A DNA stretch of 64,000 nt from Sciurus carolinensis (GCF_902686445.1 NC_062218.1:16731515-16795514), one strand, 5' to 3'. Numbered from the stretch's first letter, positions 34,623-48,587 are shown. The notes: a model not told the origin generated them from the letters alone. A program made the numbers and translations.

Positions 34623-35030
34623 GTTATGGTTTGGATATAAGGTTTTTCCTCCAAAGCTTCAGTGTTAATGCAGGGAAATTCTGAGATGAAACGATTGGAT
34701 TGTGATAGCTATAACCTACTCAGTCCATCCTACTTTAAATAAACTAACTCAGTGGTAACTGAAGACAGGATGGGCTGGAGGCGGTGAGTCTCTGGAGGCA
34801 AGGCCTGGAAAGGTTGATCTTTCCTGAAGCCTCCTTGCCCTTGCTTTTTCTGCTTCCTGTCCACCATAGATGAAACAGTGCTCCTCTATCTCCCATGGTG
34901 CTCTGCTTTATCTTGGGCCCAGAGTCTGTCCACCAAGGAATGCAGCTCTAGAACTGTGAGCTGAAATAAACTTTTCCTCCTCAAAGCTGTCCTTTGTCAG
35001 GTATTTTGGTCACCTTCTTGTTATATGTTT
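34623..35030 (+). mobile_element. MaLR solo LTR
   Basis: It starts TTATGGTTTGGATATAAGG. Typical late blocks are GAACTGTGAGCTGAAATAAA, CTTTTCCTCCTCAAAGC and GTCAGGTATTTTGGTCAC. The same family occurs in sense at 39101-39508. Confidence 0.7.
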
Positions 35031-35626
35031 AACATAAATAATAAAGTCCAAATGAAAAACCTATAGAGCAAAATACTATTATAAATATGGGGTAGAAAAG
35101 TCTTTTGAAAATATGACACAAGCACTTTCCCTAATAGAAAAAAGAAATGGATAAGTTAGATAATATGAAAAAAAAATGTACTTCTCATGATGATGGAAAT
35201 ATCAAGGTATTGAGAATTCAACACACAGAATGGAAGGCAATGTTTACAATATATTTAATTTAGAATTTATCAAGAACATTTTGAAAATATGTACTAAGTC
35301 TGATAAATTCAGTGGGATTTGGGTAAAAAGTTTGAGGAGATAACCACATGAAAAAGAATGTGGAGACAGGAAGAAAATTTTTGAAAAATATTCTTCATTA
35401 GTCAACAGGGAGACACAGATTATATCCAAGATTCTGAATAACTTCCTCCTCAGAAGAGTGAAAGTGTAAAAAAGTGAAAAGTTCAGGTGTTGACAGTGTG
35501 GTAGAGATTCTGGAATTATCATTTTGTTATGGCTAGAGTGTAAGATGGTTTACAATATAATTCTACACATATGATGATGTACTCTAAGCAAGCAAGACCC
35601 TTTAGGATGCTCATTAGCAATATTTG

Positions 35627-35667
35627 TCACACACACAAACACACACACTCACATACATACACATACT
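35627..35667. repeat. CA-rich microsatellite
   Basis: This is an imperfect (CA)n with CATA interruptions. Confidence 0.75.
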
Positions 35668-35903
35668 TCAGAAACCACCAATATTACTTCTAATTTACAA
35701 CAAAGGAAGTAAAGTTCAAATACTCACCAAAAGATGTGCACATAATATTCATATCAGCACTATTGCAAGAGATTTAAACTTGAAACAAAAACTTATCATC
35801 AAACAAAAGTCAAATGAAAATATACATGTGCCATATATACAAAGGGGACTATTATATAGCATTGTGTATGAATGATTGACAACTATGAGATAATGATAAA
35901 GAA

Positions 35904-35905
<2 letters not shown>

Positions 35906-35944
<39 letters not shown>

Positions 35945-35945
35945 G
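35906..35945. repeat. (ATT)n microsatellite
   Basis: About 13 pure ATT units lie directly next to an ID-like SINE. On the SINE strand they are its A-rich (AAT)n tail. Confidence 0.9.
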
Positions 35946-36028
35946 TGTGTTTTGCAGTGCTGGAGCTCCAGAGCAGGACTTCACACATACTAGGCCAGCC
36001 CACTTCCACTGAGTTACACCCCAGTCCA
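35946..36028 (-). mobile_element. ID SINE, diverged
   Basis: GCAGTGCTGGAGCTCCAGAG with CACTGAGTTACACCCCAGTC is an antisense ID body. Its tail is the (ATT)n tract on its left. Confidence 0.65.
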
Positions 36029-37329
36029 AGAATATTTAAAACAGTATTTATCAAGGAAATGATAGTATATAAAAACACGTACATACTTTGTGACTCAAAT
36101 AGCATACGATGCACATTATGCAATATAATGTACTGAATGCTGATGAAAGTTAGAGTAATGGCTACCCTGCAACATAGTAATAACTGGGTAGTTAACCAAC
36201 GAGGCATTCCTGTGTGCCCATAGGTATGATTATTGATCTGGGTCCTCAATACCACCTAGATTATGAGCATTTTAAAGTTTAAAAATTTATTCAGTTATAC
36301 AGTATATTATGCATAACATTCCAAATGTAGATCATGGTTCAATGAAGCTATAAATTGTCATAATAGCTTATCTTGATCAATCATCTAAAACATTTTGTGA
36401 AAAGATGTTATTACTTTGTTGTTATAACTAAAAACTATGTATCTCATTGAACAAACACAATAGACAGAAAGTGACAATTAGAACACAAAAATGATGACTA
36501 ATATTAAAAATTGCACATTACTAGAATTCACTATCAAGTTATCTGAACACATGTCATTTTCCCTCCCATTATGTGGAAGATTGTGTTTTGTGGTTTTGAT
36601 TTTTTTAAACGGCATTTTGTCTGATAATACAGTTTTTACACATTTAAGGTTTAAGTATTGTATCTTAAAATCAAGAAAATGCCAACACATAATCTCTTTG
36701 CTTCTCAAGAAATCAGCAAATCAGCATTTCAATTGATATATTCATATTCTATACTGCTTGAAAGTTAACTCTTTAGTCTGGCACTTTTTTAAATTGTATT
36801 TTTGGAGACTTGTGACTCTTGGGTTACAGATAAAAGATATTTTTCATCCATGACTGTGCAAGAAGCCTAAGGTTCCTGTTCACATTGACTCAATTTGCCC
36901 CCAAGTCCTGTGGAAGGCAATGTAGCGTGGTAGATGTTGTGCACACAATGAATTTGTTTTGTAACAAAAGACTTAGAAGAACCCAAAGTTATAAAGGAGC
37001 TGAAAGGGAACTTGCTCAAACTTGACGTCCCAGGCAGGTAGTGTCTGTATGATAGTGACGGCAGAACAATTTACTCTAGACCCATGCATTATCTCCATCT
37101 TCTGAGGCTGATCACTAAAGATAGATTCTAGAAAAGAAAGTTAGAAACAAAATACAATCTGTTCCTCAGAAAGTTGAGCAGAAAGGCAAAAAATGCATGG
37201 AACATGGTTTCCCATCTCAGATATGAAAAAATACCAGTGAGTATTACTGAATATTTTAATATGAACAAACACAAATATTATGCAAACTGTTTCAGAAGAG
37301 AGAAATTGCAACTGCAATTTTAAATTTCT

Positions 37330-37362
<33 letters not shown>

Positions 37363-38259
37363 TGAGACCAGTCTACCTTTGAAACCAAAATCTGGCAAGG
37401 GCATTGCAGGACTGAATTCACAGGTCAGCATCGCTCATGCACATACCTGTATGTGTCCTAAATGGAATCTTGACAGAACCAGTTCAATGATGGGTTAAAA
37501 AAGTTATTACGTACATAACAATTTACCTGCATTACAGAAATGCAAAGCAGATTTCAAGTTTAAAATTCACTGCAATGCAGCACATTATTCTACTGAAATA
37601 GAAACTTTATATGTTGTAAAGAAATCCAGAAAGAGCAAATCTGAAAGTCTATTCCTCTCAGTTCTGGTATCAGGAATGGACACCGATTCCAGGTACAGAA
37701 ATAATGGGATCCCAGAGGGGTTTCGGTAAGAGGAAAAAAAGCATTAACCTTTTGATTCTTCTCAAATACCATATATGCCATTCATTATTCAGTAATGAAG
37801 TAAGTTCCAGAAGTACTTAGTATCCATTGTCTTTTTTTCCTTTCCAATTTGTGATTCCAGAGGTTGTTCCAGATATAACACACATGAAATGTAATTACAC
37901 TCTTTGTATGGGGAACTAGATAGAAATATGAATTGTAAAACTTTATCTAATAAACGTCATATCAAAATATTTAATAAATGTTCGATTTCATATTCAAAAT
38001 AATATGGAACTTCTATTAATTATGTGTAAATCATAATTCTTAAATTACAATATATACATTTTGAATATCTTAAAGAAAAAATGCTAAAAACAAATGAAAA
38101 TACTTTACTATAATTTGTTACTAAAATACATAAAAATTTTGAATACACTTGGAACAAAATTTCCTTGTAATATATCAGATAATGCAAAATGAGTAGAATT
38201 AAAGACTGAATTTTACTTACTTTTAATTATATGAAAGAATACTTTTGTTACTAACTTAT
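36029..38259. other. No recognisable feature apart from a poly-T run
   Basis: This is AT-rich DNA. A T run at about 37345-37364 could be the tail of a minus-strand retroposon, but the following bases (GAGACCAGTCTACCTTTG) match nothing I can name. Confidence 0.45.
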
Positions 38260-38508
38260 TTATCTTTTTTTTTTTTTTTTTTGGCTTCTCTCTTCTTCTC
38301 CCCCTCTCCTGCCCCCTTTGGTATCAGTGATTGAACCCAGCTGAGCCACATCCCCACCATTTTTTTCAGATTTTATTGAGACACAGGGTCTCTCTGAGTT
38401 GCTAGGGCCTCACTAAATTACTGAGACTTGGCTTTGAACCTGCCATCTTCCTGCCTCACAGCCTCTGAGCCACTGGGATCAGAGGTTTGTGTCACTGTAC
38501 TAATTGAA
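38260..38508 (-). mobile_element. B1-dID dimeric SINE
   Basis: In antisense it has poly-T, a CT-rich insert, an ID remnant (TATCAGTGATTGAACCCAGC, TGAGCCACATCCCCACC), then a B1 half (GGTCTCTCTGAGTTGCTAGG, GGCTTTGAACCTGCCATC, CACTGGGATCAGAGG). Confidence 0.75.
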
Positions 38509-38571
38509 CTCCCTTTCTTGTGAATGCATATTTGGCAAAGAAGGGAAAGATTTCATTTGCTTGCTAAAATA

Positions 38572-38880
38572 GTTTTTTTTTTTTTTTTTTTTTTTTAAAT
38601 CAGTCATTAGATTGTGGCTTGTAGGACCCTGATCTTTTTATTTTGTAAAGTTCTGGACATTATGTGAAGTTCCCACTTCCTTCTGTGGTTCCTTTGCATC
38701 TCAATGCGTCTTGTGAATCCAGCAGTCTGATCAGTGGTCTGTCTTAGGCTTTGTCTGAAGGAAGATGACCTGGGTTTACTTACTAGTGAGAAGAATTGCA
38801 TTTCCTGCCTTACAGCTTCTTGTGCTGTGTATTCTCCCATGGAGTGTGTCTCCACAGGAATCCACCAAATTAAATTAGTA
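38572..38880 (-). other. Possible retroposed fragment with 82-codon frame
   Basis: A T run of about 25 bases at 38572-38596 is followed on the right by an 82-codon minus-strand frame (38607-38855). The frame ends about 10 bases before what would be the poly-A tail, and AATAAA lies just upstream on the same strand. The peptide is rich in Arg, Gln and Ser (SFRQSLRQTTDQTAGFTRR) and is not one I recognise. No clear target-site duplication is seen. It may be a 3'UTR retrocopy with a chance frame. Confidence 0.25.
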
Positions 38881-39100
38881 TAACCCTAATTCCAATTTTT
38901 TTAAGAAAAATCTTGTACTAGGTCTGTTGTTCCAGCACAGTTAATTTTTGGAGTCCCACACTCTCTAAAAGATGTTTAATATGAACGATTATTTATCCAT
39001 CCCATTTAGAAGTTATTATGCCCTTACGTGTGTGACCAAAATTGTCATTCCAGATGATTTCCTGTATACTTGGACACTTCGTATGAACACATGTATGAAT

Positions 39101-39508
39101 TTTATGGTTTAGATTTGTTGTCCCCAAAAGCTCACATGTGAGACAATGCAAAAAAAATTGGAGGAGAAATGATTGGGGTATACCCTTAATCTAATCAGTT
39201 AATTGATCCCTGATGGGATTGACTGGGTGCTAACTGGAGCATGCGGGGTGTGGCTTGGGGAAATGGTTCATCTTGGGTGTGACTATGGGGTGAGTCTCTC
39301 TCTGCTTCCTGATCATCAACATGAGCTGCTTCCCTCTGCCACACTCTTCTGCTATGATGCTCGGCCTCACCTCCAATCCTGAGGAATGAATCCGACCTTC
39401 TATGGACTAAGACCTCTTAATCTGTGAGCCCTCAAATAAACTTTTCCTCCTCTACATTTGTTCAGGTCAGGTCTTTTAGTCGCAGCAACAAAAAAGTTGA
39501 CTAGAACA
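39101..39508 (+). mobile_element. MaLR solo LTR
   Basis: It starts TTATGGTTTAGATTTGTTGT and carries CCCCAAAAGCTCACATGTGA, a CTCTGCTTCCTGATC block, TGAGCCCTCAAATAAACTTT (poly-A signal) and the end GTTGACTAGAACA. It is better preserved than the other MaLR LTRs here. Confidence 0.75.
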
Positions 39509-42149
39509 CTGAATAACATGAAATACTAAATCCCCGATTAAGTTATTGAGGTTGTTTTATATGGAAAGGTCTTTGTTTTAGTTAAATATGGGTGATCCAG
39601 TCACTTGTCTGTTATGCTATTTATTGCAAAGTTAATCAGCCCATTTGGGGATGTTGTACACTATGTTCAAATCTCCGCATGACAGTATGCTCATTTTGTG
39701 TTTTCGGTGGAGTGGACTACCAAAAAAATTTAAGGATGGATAGTGAATGGATGCAGCATTTGTTTGTTTTATCCTCCCTCGTGCATGAAACATTTCACAA
39801 ATGAACCAAATTTTCTTTTCAGATGGCAAACCTTGAGGCAAGTTCTTCATTGAAAAAAGTGTAAGCGCAATAAATAGCAAGAAAAGCACTGTTCCTTTTC
39901 TGAGTGGGCAGTTTTGCTTATGAATTGGGTCAAAGTCTCAAAGATGGGGCATGATTCACAACTAGAATGCTGCTTTTATTTTCATTGAGATATTCTTATA
40001 TTCTTCGAGGAATCGTTTTTAGAAAAGAATGTCAGACGTTTGGATTATTACTTCCTCACCATAGTCTAGTCACACACTCACAATTGCTACCAAGAATTAG
40101 AGGGGAGAACCCAATTCAAAACTTAGAGGTTGTCAATATCTGTCAGATTCCTGTTGTCAAAGCTCCAATGAGCTCTGTGGTTTCTGCAGATACTCCTTAT
40201 TCCATTGGTTCTAAAAGTGAGTGGGTTCCCAGGTCAGGCTTTCTTTTCTTGTTGCCTGAACTTTGCCAGAGGATTCTTACTGATGGATCTCTTTCCAAAT
40301 TTGACTACTTGATAAAGACTCCAGTTGCCTTCTCAAATGTAATATATGATGTCTCTAATGTAAATAGAATTAATTAATTGAGGCTTAAGCTTATTTTTTT
40401 TCTCTTTGCTAACCTTTGAGCTAGTTTATATTTATCCATAGAATGTATTTGTTGAATGTAATATAGTTCTCAGGATTATGGGGTGGCAGGGAATTATAAT
40501 TTTAATCAACAGTCATATTTTATCAACTGATTCAAGATGTCATACAAAGCCATAATAGTTTTCTCAGTGGGACTTCTTGTTGCAGTGTAATCCTTATAAT
40601 GGATTTTTTTAAGCCTACAAACATTTCTATTAGAAAGAGGTAGGAATTTAGAGTAAGTATCTCAGTTTTCATATTATGGTTTTTATTTGTTCATACTTTG
40701 ATGCTACATCTATTGTGATATCTATTTTTATTTTATAACTTGCTTTTGTATTCTTAATCAACTCTTATTTCAGATGATTATCTCTCCTACTGATATTTTA
40801 AAAATCATTTGCAATTTTATATTCTTCATTTCATTTATTTTTTAAATAAAATATAATCAATACCTCTCGCTGAAGATTTTCTTGTTTCTTTGTTACTGCT
40901 CCTCTTGATTGTTGATTGTATCTTTAACAATGGATTTTAGCTTCCCTCTATCTTTTGTTAATTTTCATATATACCTAAAGGGATCATGCCCAGGGAATGT
41001 TGATGGGATTCATTATCTGGACTGCCTTGAAGAAGAATGGATAACAGTGAGAATATCCACTGTTTGCGATTCATCCATATCTAAGACTGTCTCATGATCG
41101 ACCTCAAGAGAAGTAGCTAATTTGTGGTTAAAAAAGATATATTAAACACAATATCATAAACTGTGCTATACCCCTGAAAAATCTGAAATAATATTTTTAC
41201 TTTATAATAATCCTAGAATATAAGAAGCAAAAACCATAGATAAGACTACATAATCATAGAAGAATAGTTGTAAATATTCGTGGAGCTAATTCTTATGAGT
41301 ATAATCAGATTTCTAGAAAAATAACTTTTCTTTCCCTGAACCAGGCTTCCATACTTAGATTTTCATCTGGACATAACCGTGGAAATTTTTCTACAAGGAA
41401 AGATGGCTATACAAACCTTAACACCCTGATGTTTTCAGTGGTTCCCATCCTAATAACCTGAATCTTGTATTCCCAAATTGTAAAGCTTCCTTGATCATGT
41501 CCACTGCTTCTGGCAATTCCTCCCTGGTCTGAACTGCCTTTGGGTCAATATCTATAATCAGCTCTTGACTATTACTCATATGATTTTTTTACACAGTATC
41601 TGTGGTCATTGCTTCTTATATTCTAAGATGAATGTAAATTAAAATAATATTTTGTGTAAGTTAATTATGTTGTATTTAGTTTTTCTTTTTGAACTATTAT
41701 AACTGTGTGTGCATATCTAAATATAATTTTTAAAAATCCTCCTGCTATCCTGCTTTACATAGCAGCTCTATTTTTAATGTTTGGGTGCAAGAATATATTT
41801 TATTTATTTATTTTAATTTAGGTGCTTGCTTGCATTTCTACTTATAGTTTTTTTCATTTCCTCTAGACAGATCATATTACTTCTTTCTAACATACTCATT
41901 TACTTTTTTCTCATAATTCTAACTTTTTTTTGCCCTAGGTTGTATTTCCTTAATGTTGTCTTTTATTTATTATTTGCAAGGATTTTTAATATTCCCTCTT
42001 AAATTTTGGTTTTCTAATTTAGTCAGTCATGTATATTTGTAATATTTAATTCACTGGTTCTTTTCCATAGGGATATGTATGCATTTAATATTTTGAAGTA
42101 CATAGTACTTAATATTAAATATGGAAAATGAAAAAAAAAAAAAAAAACA
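39509..42149. other. No recognisable repeat; one long unassigned frame
   Basis: A 136-codon plus-strand frame at 39967-40377 is long for AT-rich DNA but matches no family I know, and its Met start has no clear context. The rest is T-rich unique-looking DNA. Confidence 0.4.
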
Positions 42150-42640
42150 GTAAGGTCTGAGGAAAGGGAGTGAAAAAGAAAGTCATACATGGATAACTTT
42201 CTCATGTGTACTTCCCCAGTGACAGAATAATTCCTAGAAAGGAAGCCAACAAATTGATCCTTCCCCACATACATCCTTTCCCAGTGACAATATGATGGGA
42301 CCTTAAGGAAAAGAGATAAACACTGAAAGCTAACCCCAGACCCTCCCTTCTCCAAGTAAAAATATTACCAAGTAAAAACAAATTTTCAAATTCTCACAAA
42401 CTTGTTTCCCAAGTGCCCAAGGAAACTGACATATTCAAGAGTCCACTCCTCAATGTAACCTACATAAACCCAGCTCCTTTCTTTGTTCAAGGGCTCATTT
42501 TCCACCAGGAAAGGCGTCCACTGATGTCATTTCCTCCCTGCACTTCCTCTTCCTGTGTGAAACTTTGTTCCCGAATAAACAACTGAGACGATTTGTGAGG
42601 TTTTCGTCCTGCCTGGTCTTTTTGGGCTAACACTTAATAT
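42150..42640 (+). mobile_element. Probable ERV solo LTR
   Basis: The 3' part has a layout typical of retroviral LTRs: CTACATAAACCCAGCTCCTT, a TTCCTCTTCCTGTGTG block, GTTCCCGAATAAACAACTGA (poly-A signal) and TTTGTGAGGTTTTCGTCCTG as an R-U5-like end. The left boundary is uncertain. No internal retroviral genes are visible. Confidence 0.45.
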
Positions 42641-42714
42641 TTTAATATCTCATATCTTGAATAGCTTATATCAAAGCTGTTGTGATGATTGAATTATTTG
42701 TTTATTCTTGTCTT

Positions 42715-42880
42715 TCTTTTTTATTTATTTTTATTTTTCACAGTACTGGGGACTGAACCAAGGATGCTCTATTGCTGAACAACATCACCTACCCTTTTTA
42801 TTTATTTATTTATTTTGTTTTGAGACAGGATCTCTGTGAGTTGATGAGGCAGCTTAAAACTTACTTTATTCCTGACTCAT
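42715..42880 (-). mobile_element. B1-dID dimeric SINE, decayed
   Basis: In antisense, CAGTACTGGGGACTGAACCA and GGATGCTCTATTGCTGAAC (ID part) are followed by a TTTATTTATTTATTTATTTT linker and TGAGACAGGATCTCTGTGAG (B1 part). Confidence 0.65.
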
Positions 42881-45351
42881 TCTCTTGATTTTCTGGAAAT
42901 AATTATCTTTAAGTAAGTTGTTCTAAAGTTTATTTTGTCCTTTTTATATTGTTATTTTCTTTACTATCTAATGATTCTTAGTTATTATTACAGAAAGGAC
43001 TAAGTCCATTAGTAATGGCAATGGACAAGTTTTCATCTACACACATGGAAGTCTATATACTCCTTCTAATGAGCAGCCTGCAGGACAGTCATTATGGTTT
43101 GTATACTTTGATGTACATTGCATAGACAGGGACCAGAAAAGAAGGCTAGGGGACATCTCTGACTTCCATTCAATTGATAACTTCCTTAGATCTCAACATC
43201 CACATGGGTGTTGGGAGGTCAGGACTTGCCTTGTCTATTTTATGAATGTCTAGTATTTTTTGAAAGTTAATTTACTAATTTTTAGTCTCCCCTGACCAAT
43301 CCTACCATTTTATATGCCTGAGAATATGCAATTTTATTTGGACTTTTTGTAGTATAAGAATATCCAGAGGTAATATGGAGTTTTATATGTTGATTAGGTT
43401 GGTTCAACTGATTCAACTTGATCAAGAAATGGAGACCATTTCTTATAGGTCAGGACATATATTTATTTTGTTTTTCTGATTTCTCTTGAAAATGTAGAAA
43501 ATGGTTGCACTGGTCACAGTGAAGTAATTATAAAATAGCCCTACATCAAAAATAGATTGTTCCCCTGAAACATCTCTAATGCCTTTGTATATTCAGGACT
43601 CGATAAAATGAGCAACATAAGTGAGTGTTTTATGGCACAGTCAGCAACAATAAATGGAAATAGAAGCTTTCCATGAGAGTTACAGACTCTTCTTATAAAA
43701 TGGGGAAATGGAAACTTTCAAAAACATGCCTAGACAAGACAGAAGTGAAGTATACAAACCAAAGTCCTTGAGATTTATGTGTGTTTTCCATCAAGTACTT
43801 TTGGAGCTGCCTCTAAAATTTGCATTCAAATCTATCAATCATGAAAGGCAGGATCTGTATGTCTTATTGGCTGTATTTATCTAAAATCAGGTAACAAATA
43901 TCCTTGATTGCATCAAACAAGCAGAGAAAGCATTCTATTGTACACTGGTAGAATACAAAGGAGTTTCAAAGCAACAAAATCAATTGTACTAGAATAAATT
44001 ATTTTGGCTCAGTATTTTTGAGTTAAAAAATAGAATAAAAACTTGTGCCTAACATTCTCGATGCTCTATAACAAAATTAAGTTGAGAACATTGCTGAATT
44101 TGTCATAAAATAATTTAAATTTGAAGGAAAATATTCCCTAATTCTTTGTAGAGTTAAAGCTTTGGATTGTACGTTTCAATGAATTAGTCATTTAATGAAG
44201 TGAACAAGTAGTGTGCATGTTTATTTCAAGGGTCTTTAAATTGAAGTGCATTACTTAAAGTAAAATTTATTTCCAAACTGTTTAAATTGCATCCTAGTTC
44301 ATTGGAACCTTCATGCATCTGAAATAGGTAAGGGACTTTAAAATTTCAGCATGAGGGTACAATTAAGTTTATATGTATAACAATTACACTTTAAAAATAT
44401 AAAGTTATCATCACAAAATTAAAGTTCTCTCAGAATTTCAATATTTTTCACTGTTTTATGAAAACTTTCTTGCATATGTAAGTAGAAGAAATGATATAGT
44501 AAAAACCTATGTCCTTACAATTTGTCTTAAATAATTACAAAATTACGATTGCTTTATCTCTATCCTTAGACTCTTCACCTCTTATAGAATATGAAGCAAA
44601 TGTCAGAAGTCATTTCATTTCTCTTAGTCTGTATCTTTAATAAATAAAGAATATGTTTAAATACGCATGCAATAACATTATCGGGCATGGAAAATACTGA
44701 CTTTTTGGTATTGAATTCCTGTAAATTATGCTTTGATCTCAGCAAGGAGATCATCTTTTCATTATTCAGTTGTTTGGTCAACCTCCTTTGCTAGAGATTC
44801 TTTTGTTTCCAACAGGAGAGATGTCTGGTCATCTCTTTGTTAGTTACTATTGATGATAATAGGTTTTTTGATTAATACAAGGTTGCATATTATGACAGTA
44901 TAAAATTTCATACTCTTTTATAAAAGGTTTAAGTATTTTCTAAAATATTTTTTAATTATTATTTAGTTATTATGATATCTCATCTTTTCAAATTGGATCT
45001 CAACTTGAAAAGTCAAATGTCTAGTAGTATTTGATAGTTTCTTTGTTAGTGCATGTATTTCCTAAGAGCTATTTCCTTTTGGGGAAAACTGGTATCCAGA
45101 GGCAACAGTTTGAGTGTTTGATGGCTTTTTTCCTATTCAGTTGATCATTGGTTTTAGTTATTATACATACATGGGCTATGATTTTATTTAAGGACAAAAA
45201 TATGTGGTGAGTTCCTAATTATGCTTTGGATTTAAATTCCAAACTACATGATTTTTGTCAAACCACTTGATCTTCAAATCTTTTTTTGTCCCTCATGTTT
45301 AAGAATCCTGTTCTCAGCAGCATCAAAAGTAATAGATTTTCACATAGATAC
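42881..45351. other. No recognisable feature
   Basis: This is AT-rich unique-looking DNA with no repeat I can name. Confidence 0.5.
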
Positions 45352-45562
45352 ATTTTTCCCGAAATACTTGGGATTGAACCCAGGCCTTTGCATATGCTAG
45401 GCAAGTGCACTATCACTGAGCTTTATCCCTAGCCCTTTTTTATTTTTAAATTTTAGTTTCAAGGCAGGGTCTCACTGAGTTTTCAAGATTGGTTCCAAGT
45501 TGAGATCAGTTCTGTGTTAGCCTGTCAAGTAACTGGGATTACAGGTGTGTGACAAGATGAAC
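45352..45562 (-). mobile_element. B1-dID dimeric SINE
   Basis: In antisense it reads CTTGGGATTGAACCCAGGCC, TGCTAGGCAAGTGCACTATC, CTTTATCCCTAGCCC, a T-rich linker, GGCAGGGTCTCACTGAGTTT and AACTGGGATTACAGGTGTG. Both halves are well preserved. Confidence 0.8.
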
Positions 45563-45931
45563 AGTGTAACTATTCATTCATCTTTACTTCTCAGTTTAAC
45601 TGAGTTTTATACCCTGTTTTGTAAAAAATATTATTTTTTTATTTCCCTTTTAAATTTATCCTTCTTAATTTCATCATATTAATTCCTATAGTCATTGTAT
45701 GCATTCAAATTATCATCTTTTGAAATCACAAGAAGTCCTATTCTGGGTGGATATGGCACCAATCAGACAGATACACATCTAGTTCCATTTGTTTTCTTGT
45801 ATTTTTAAGATTTGATATAGTTTTACTACTAATCGTCAACACATAAAATATTATCGACTTTAAAGTAAAATCTATAAAACAATTCAAGAAGTCATTTTCT
45901 GTTTCCTCCTTTTAGAGATGTAGGTATCCAT

Positions 45932-45935
<4 letters not shown>

Positions 45936-45964
<29 letters not shown>
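45936..45964. repeat. (GT)n microsatellite
   Basis: These are about 14 pure GT units. Confidence 0.95.
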
Positions 45965-45968
<4 letters not shown>

Positions 45969-48587
45969 CTTTGCACTTATATATAGAGAGATGTTAACAT
46001 ATGTTCTTATATGTCACAATTGTCTGTTTATGTGACCTTCCACTTGATGTGTTCCTGAAGGAATAGGTTTCTAATCATGTTATTATCCAGATCATTTCTA
46101 ATCATCTTTTTATAAAATCCTTAAGAGACTATCTTTCATTTAAGAGATGTTTAATAACGATTTCTTCTTTTAAATGACCAAATCATCTAACAACTTTTGT
46201 AAGTGAGAATTATATAGTAGGAGCATATTTATTATAAGATTTCAAAGGATATGAAATTAACCCCCTTCACACACATTTTCTTTCAAAAGTCTAAATTCAT
46301 CCAATTTTATGATCAAGGCAAATGACTCTCCTCTCTAATGCCAGCAGCCCTATGGAAACGAAAATGTCCTCCTGGACTGGGGAAATCAGTAGTTTGTCCA
46401 TGAATAAGAGAGTAACTTGCTATTTTTCTTGGTTACACTAGAAAAACACAAACATAGGTTAAGAGGCTACAGAAGAGATAAATCAGCATTTATAGAGTAA
46501 TGGGAAAATTATGCTTTGGACACACTTTAAATTTTTTAAGTAAAATTTTAATTTGGAATAATTTGGGTTGTATATAAAAGTTGAAAAATAATGAAAAGAA
46601 TTTTGGTATATTTTCCATGTTTCCCCCTAAGGTTAACCAGACTTTAATCTCACACACTTTATTTTTGAAACATTATTATTTTAAAAATATTTTCTATATT
46701 GAAATGTAGTTTTTCCTTCCATAAAACTATTATGTTAAGTAATTAGTGTATTTGAAGAGCAGTTCAGCAAGAAAAAAAAATTCTCATAAAACATCAAAAA
46801 TAAAATAAACTTAGTGAAGTCTTACTTTCCATTGAGTCATGACATCATGAACAGCGTTTTCTGTTTGGTTTTCAGATTCCATGCCATGCAAACTGCTTAC
46901 TTCATCCATGAACTCAAATGTTGAAATTGGACAGATATTATATCAGGAACTTCTTCCTTTCTATGATTCATGATTTAAAAAAAAATTCTCACTCTTCTGC
47001 AATAATACCTGGAAAAATATAACTTATTCCCGAAGGTCAAGTATAATGTTTATGACATGCTGTTTTTGTGAGGGCACAACTACAATGTCTACCATTCATC
47101 AAATCTCTACTCCTCTTACAATAACAAGAATCTCTGGCTGAGTATCCAGTAACAGCTGGAAAAGTGCTCAAGAAATTTTAACTGACAGGGTGTTAGCTGG
47201 AAAAAAAGAACAAAAGATGAAAATGCTCAAGTTACAAATAGGAACAGAAAACATGCTGTTGTCCAATGGCGGCCATTTTTATATGTCCTCTAGGGAAGTG
47301 AAACATACATAAAAATATTCTGTTCATGTAAAATTCATTGATTTATAATTACTAACTATTAGTAAAATAAGGTTACTCTTTCCAGAAACAACCAGTGGTT
47401 AATTCGTGAGTATTTTTTTTTTCTTTGCTGACAATGCTCTTCAACATACCAGTATGACATAATGATATATAAATGAATCTCTGAATATATATACATATAT
47501 ATGTACATATATGCACAAACACACACACATACACATGTAGGCACACATAATTTGTAAGTGTACAGAATTTATATAACATTCAATGTATACATTATTTTAA
47601 TATTCTGAACATTTAAGCATCAGTACATATTGCTCCCTTCAGAAAGAGAATAATCATGGTGGTGATTAGTAATTGTATGTGAGTGTGACTGAGAGAATTA
47701 CATGACCAATTTCTCCCAAATTACCTATTGTAAAAATATCTTGATGACTTATTAACCCTAGATTTTAAGACCAGTGCCTTATTTTTAGGAAAAACTTTTT
47801 GGCAGGTAGGGGAGATATATGATAAGGATAGTACATATATTTAACCACCTTTCAGAAAACAGCAACTAATAAGCATGCATATATTTTGTTTATGGCTAAA
47901 TTTAAGAATTAAGGAGCATTACAATTATCCATGTTCTAAAGGCAAGAGGCTAATTTGATAGCCAATGAATTCTTTTGTTAACTTGCTTTCAGACATCCAT
48001 CACAGAAGTTAAAACTGTTCTCAAAACATAATTACCTATATTTTTAAAATGTCAAGTTTTGTAGATAAGTTCTATTAAATCATAGAACATAGGGAAAAAA
48101 ATTTCATGAAAGTACATGCACTATTTGCTCCTTGTGAACAAAGAAGGTTCAGACTCACGGTGAGGGTCTGCCATAGTTTTGTAATTTAACGTGAGCCTGA
48201 CACCCATCCCACACTGCTATCCAGAGCACACAGAAGCACTCATACCAAGCCTTCTCGAAGAACTGATTTATGATTGCTATTTTGATTCATGGTGGGTAAA
48301 CATTAATTACTTACCTAAGGGCAATGTTGAGCCCATGTGATCATAGCCTTCCATAGAGTCAGAAATCCAGGTGTTAAATCTCAGTTTTATCAGTAAAAAG
48401 TATTGAGATACTGGAAAGTTATTTTTACCTCTTAAATAACCATTGAATATATTAATAATAGTTCAACAGTGCGTAGTTTTCTAAGTGGAATGTCCATGTG
48501 TGCCTACTAACCCAAACCATATGTAACTAAGGTTTGAAGCTAAAGCATCAGAGAATCCATTGCACTCAGCATACGTCTTGCCCTATT
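45965..48587. other. No recognisable feature apart from microsatellites
   Basis: A compound TA/CA tract lies at about 47484-47535. Open frames through it are artefacts. The rest is AT-rich unique-looking DNA. Confidence 0.5.
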
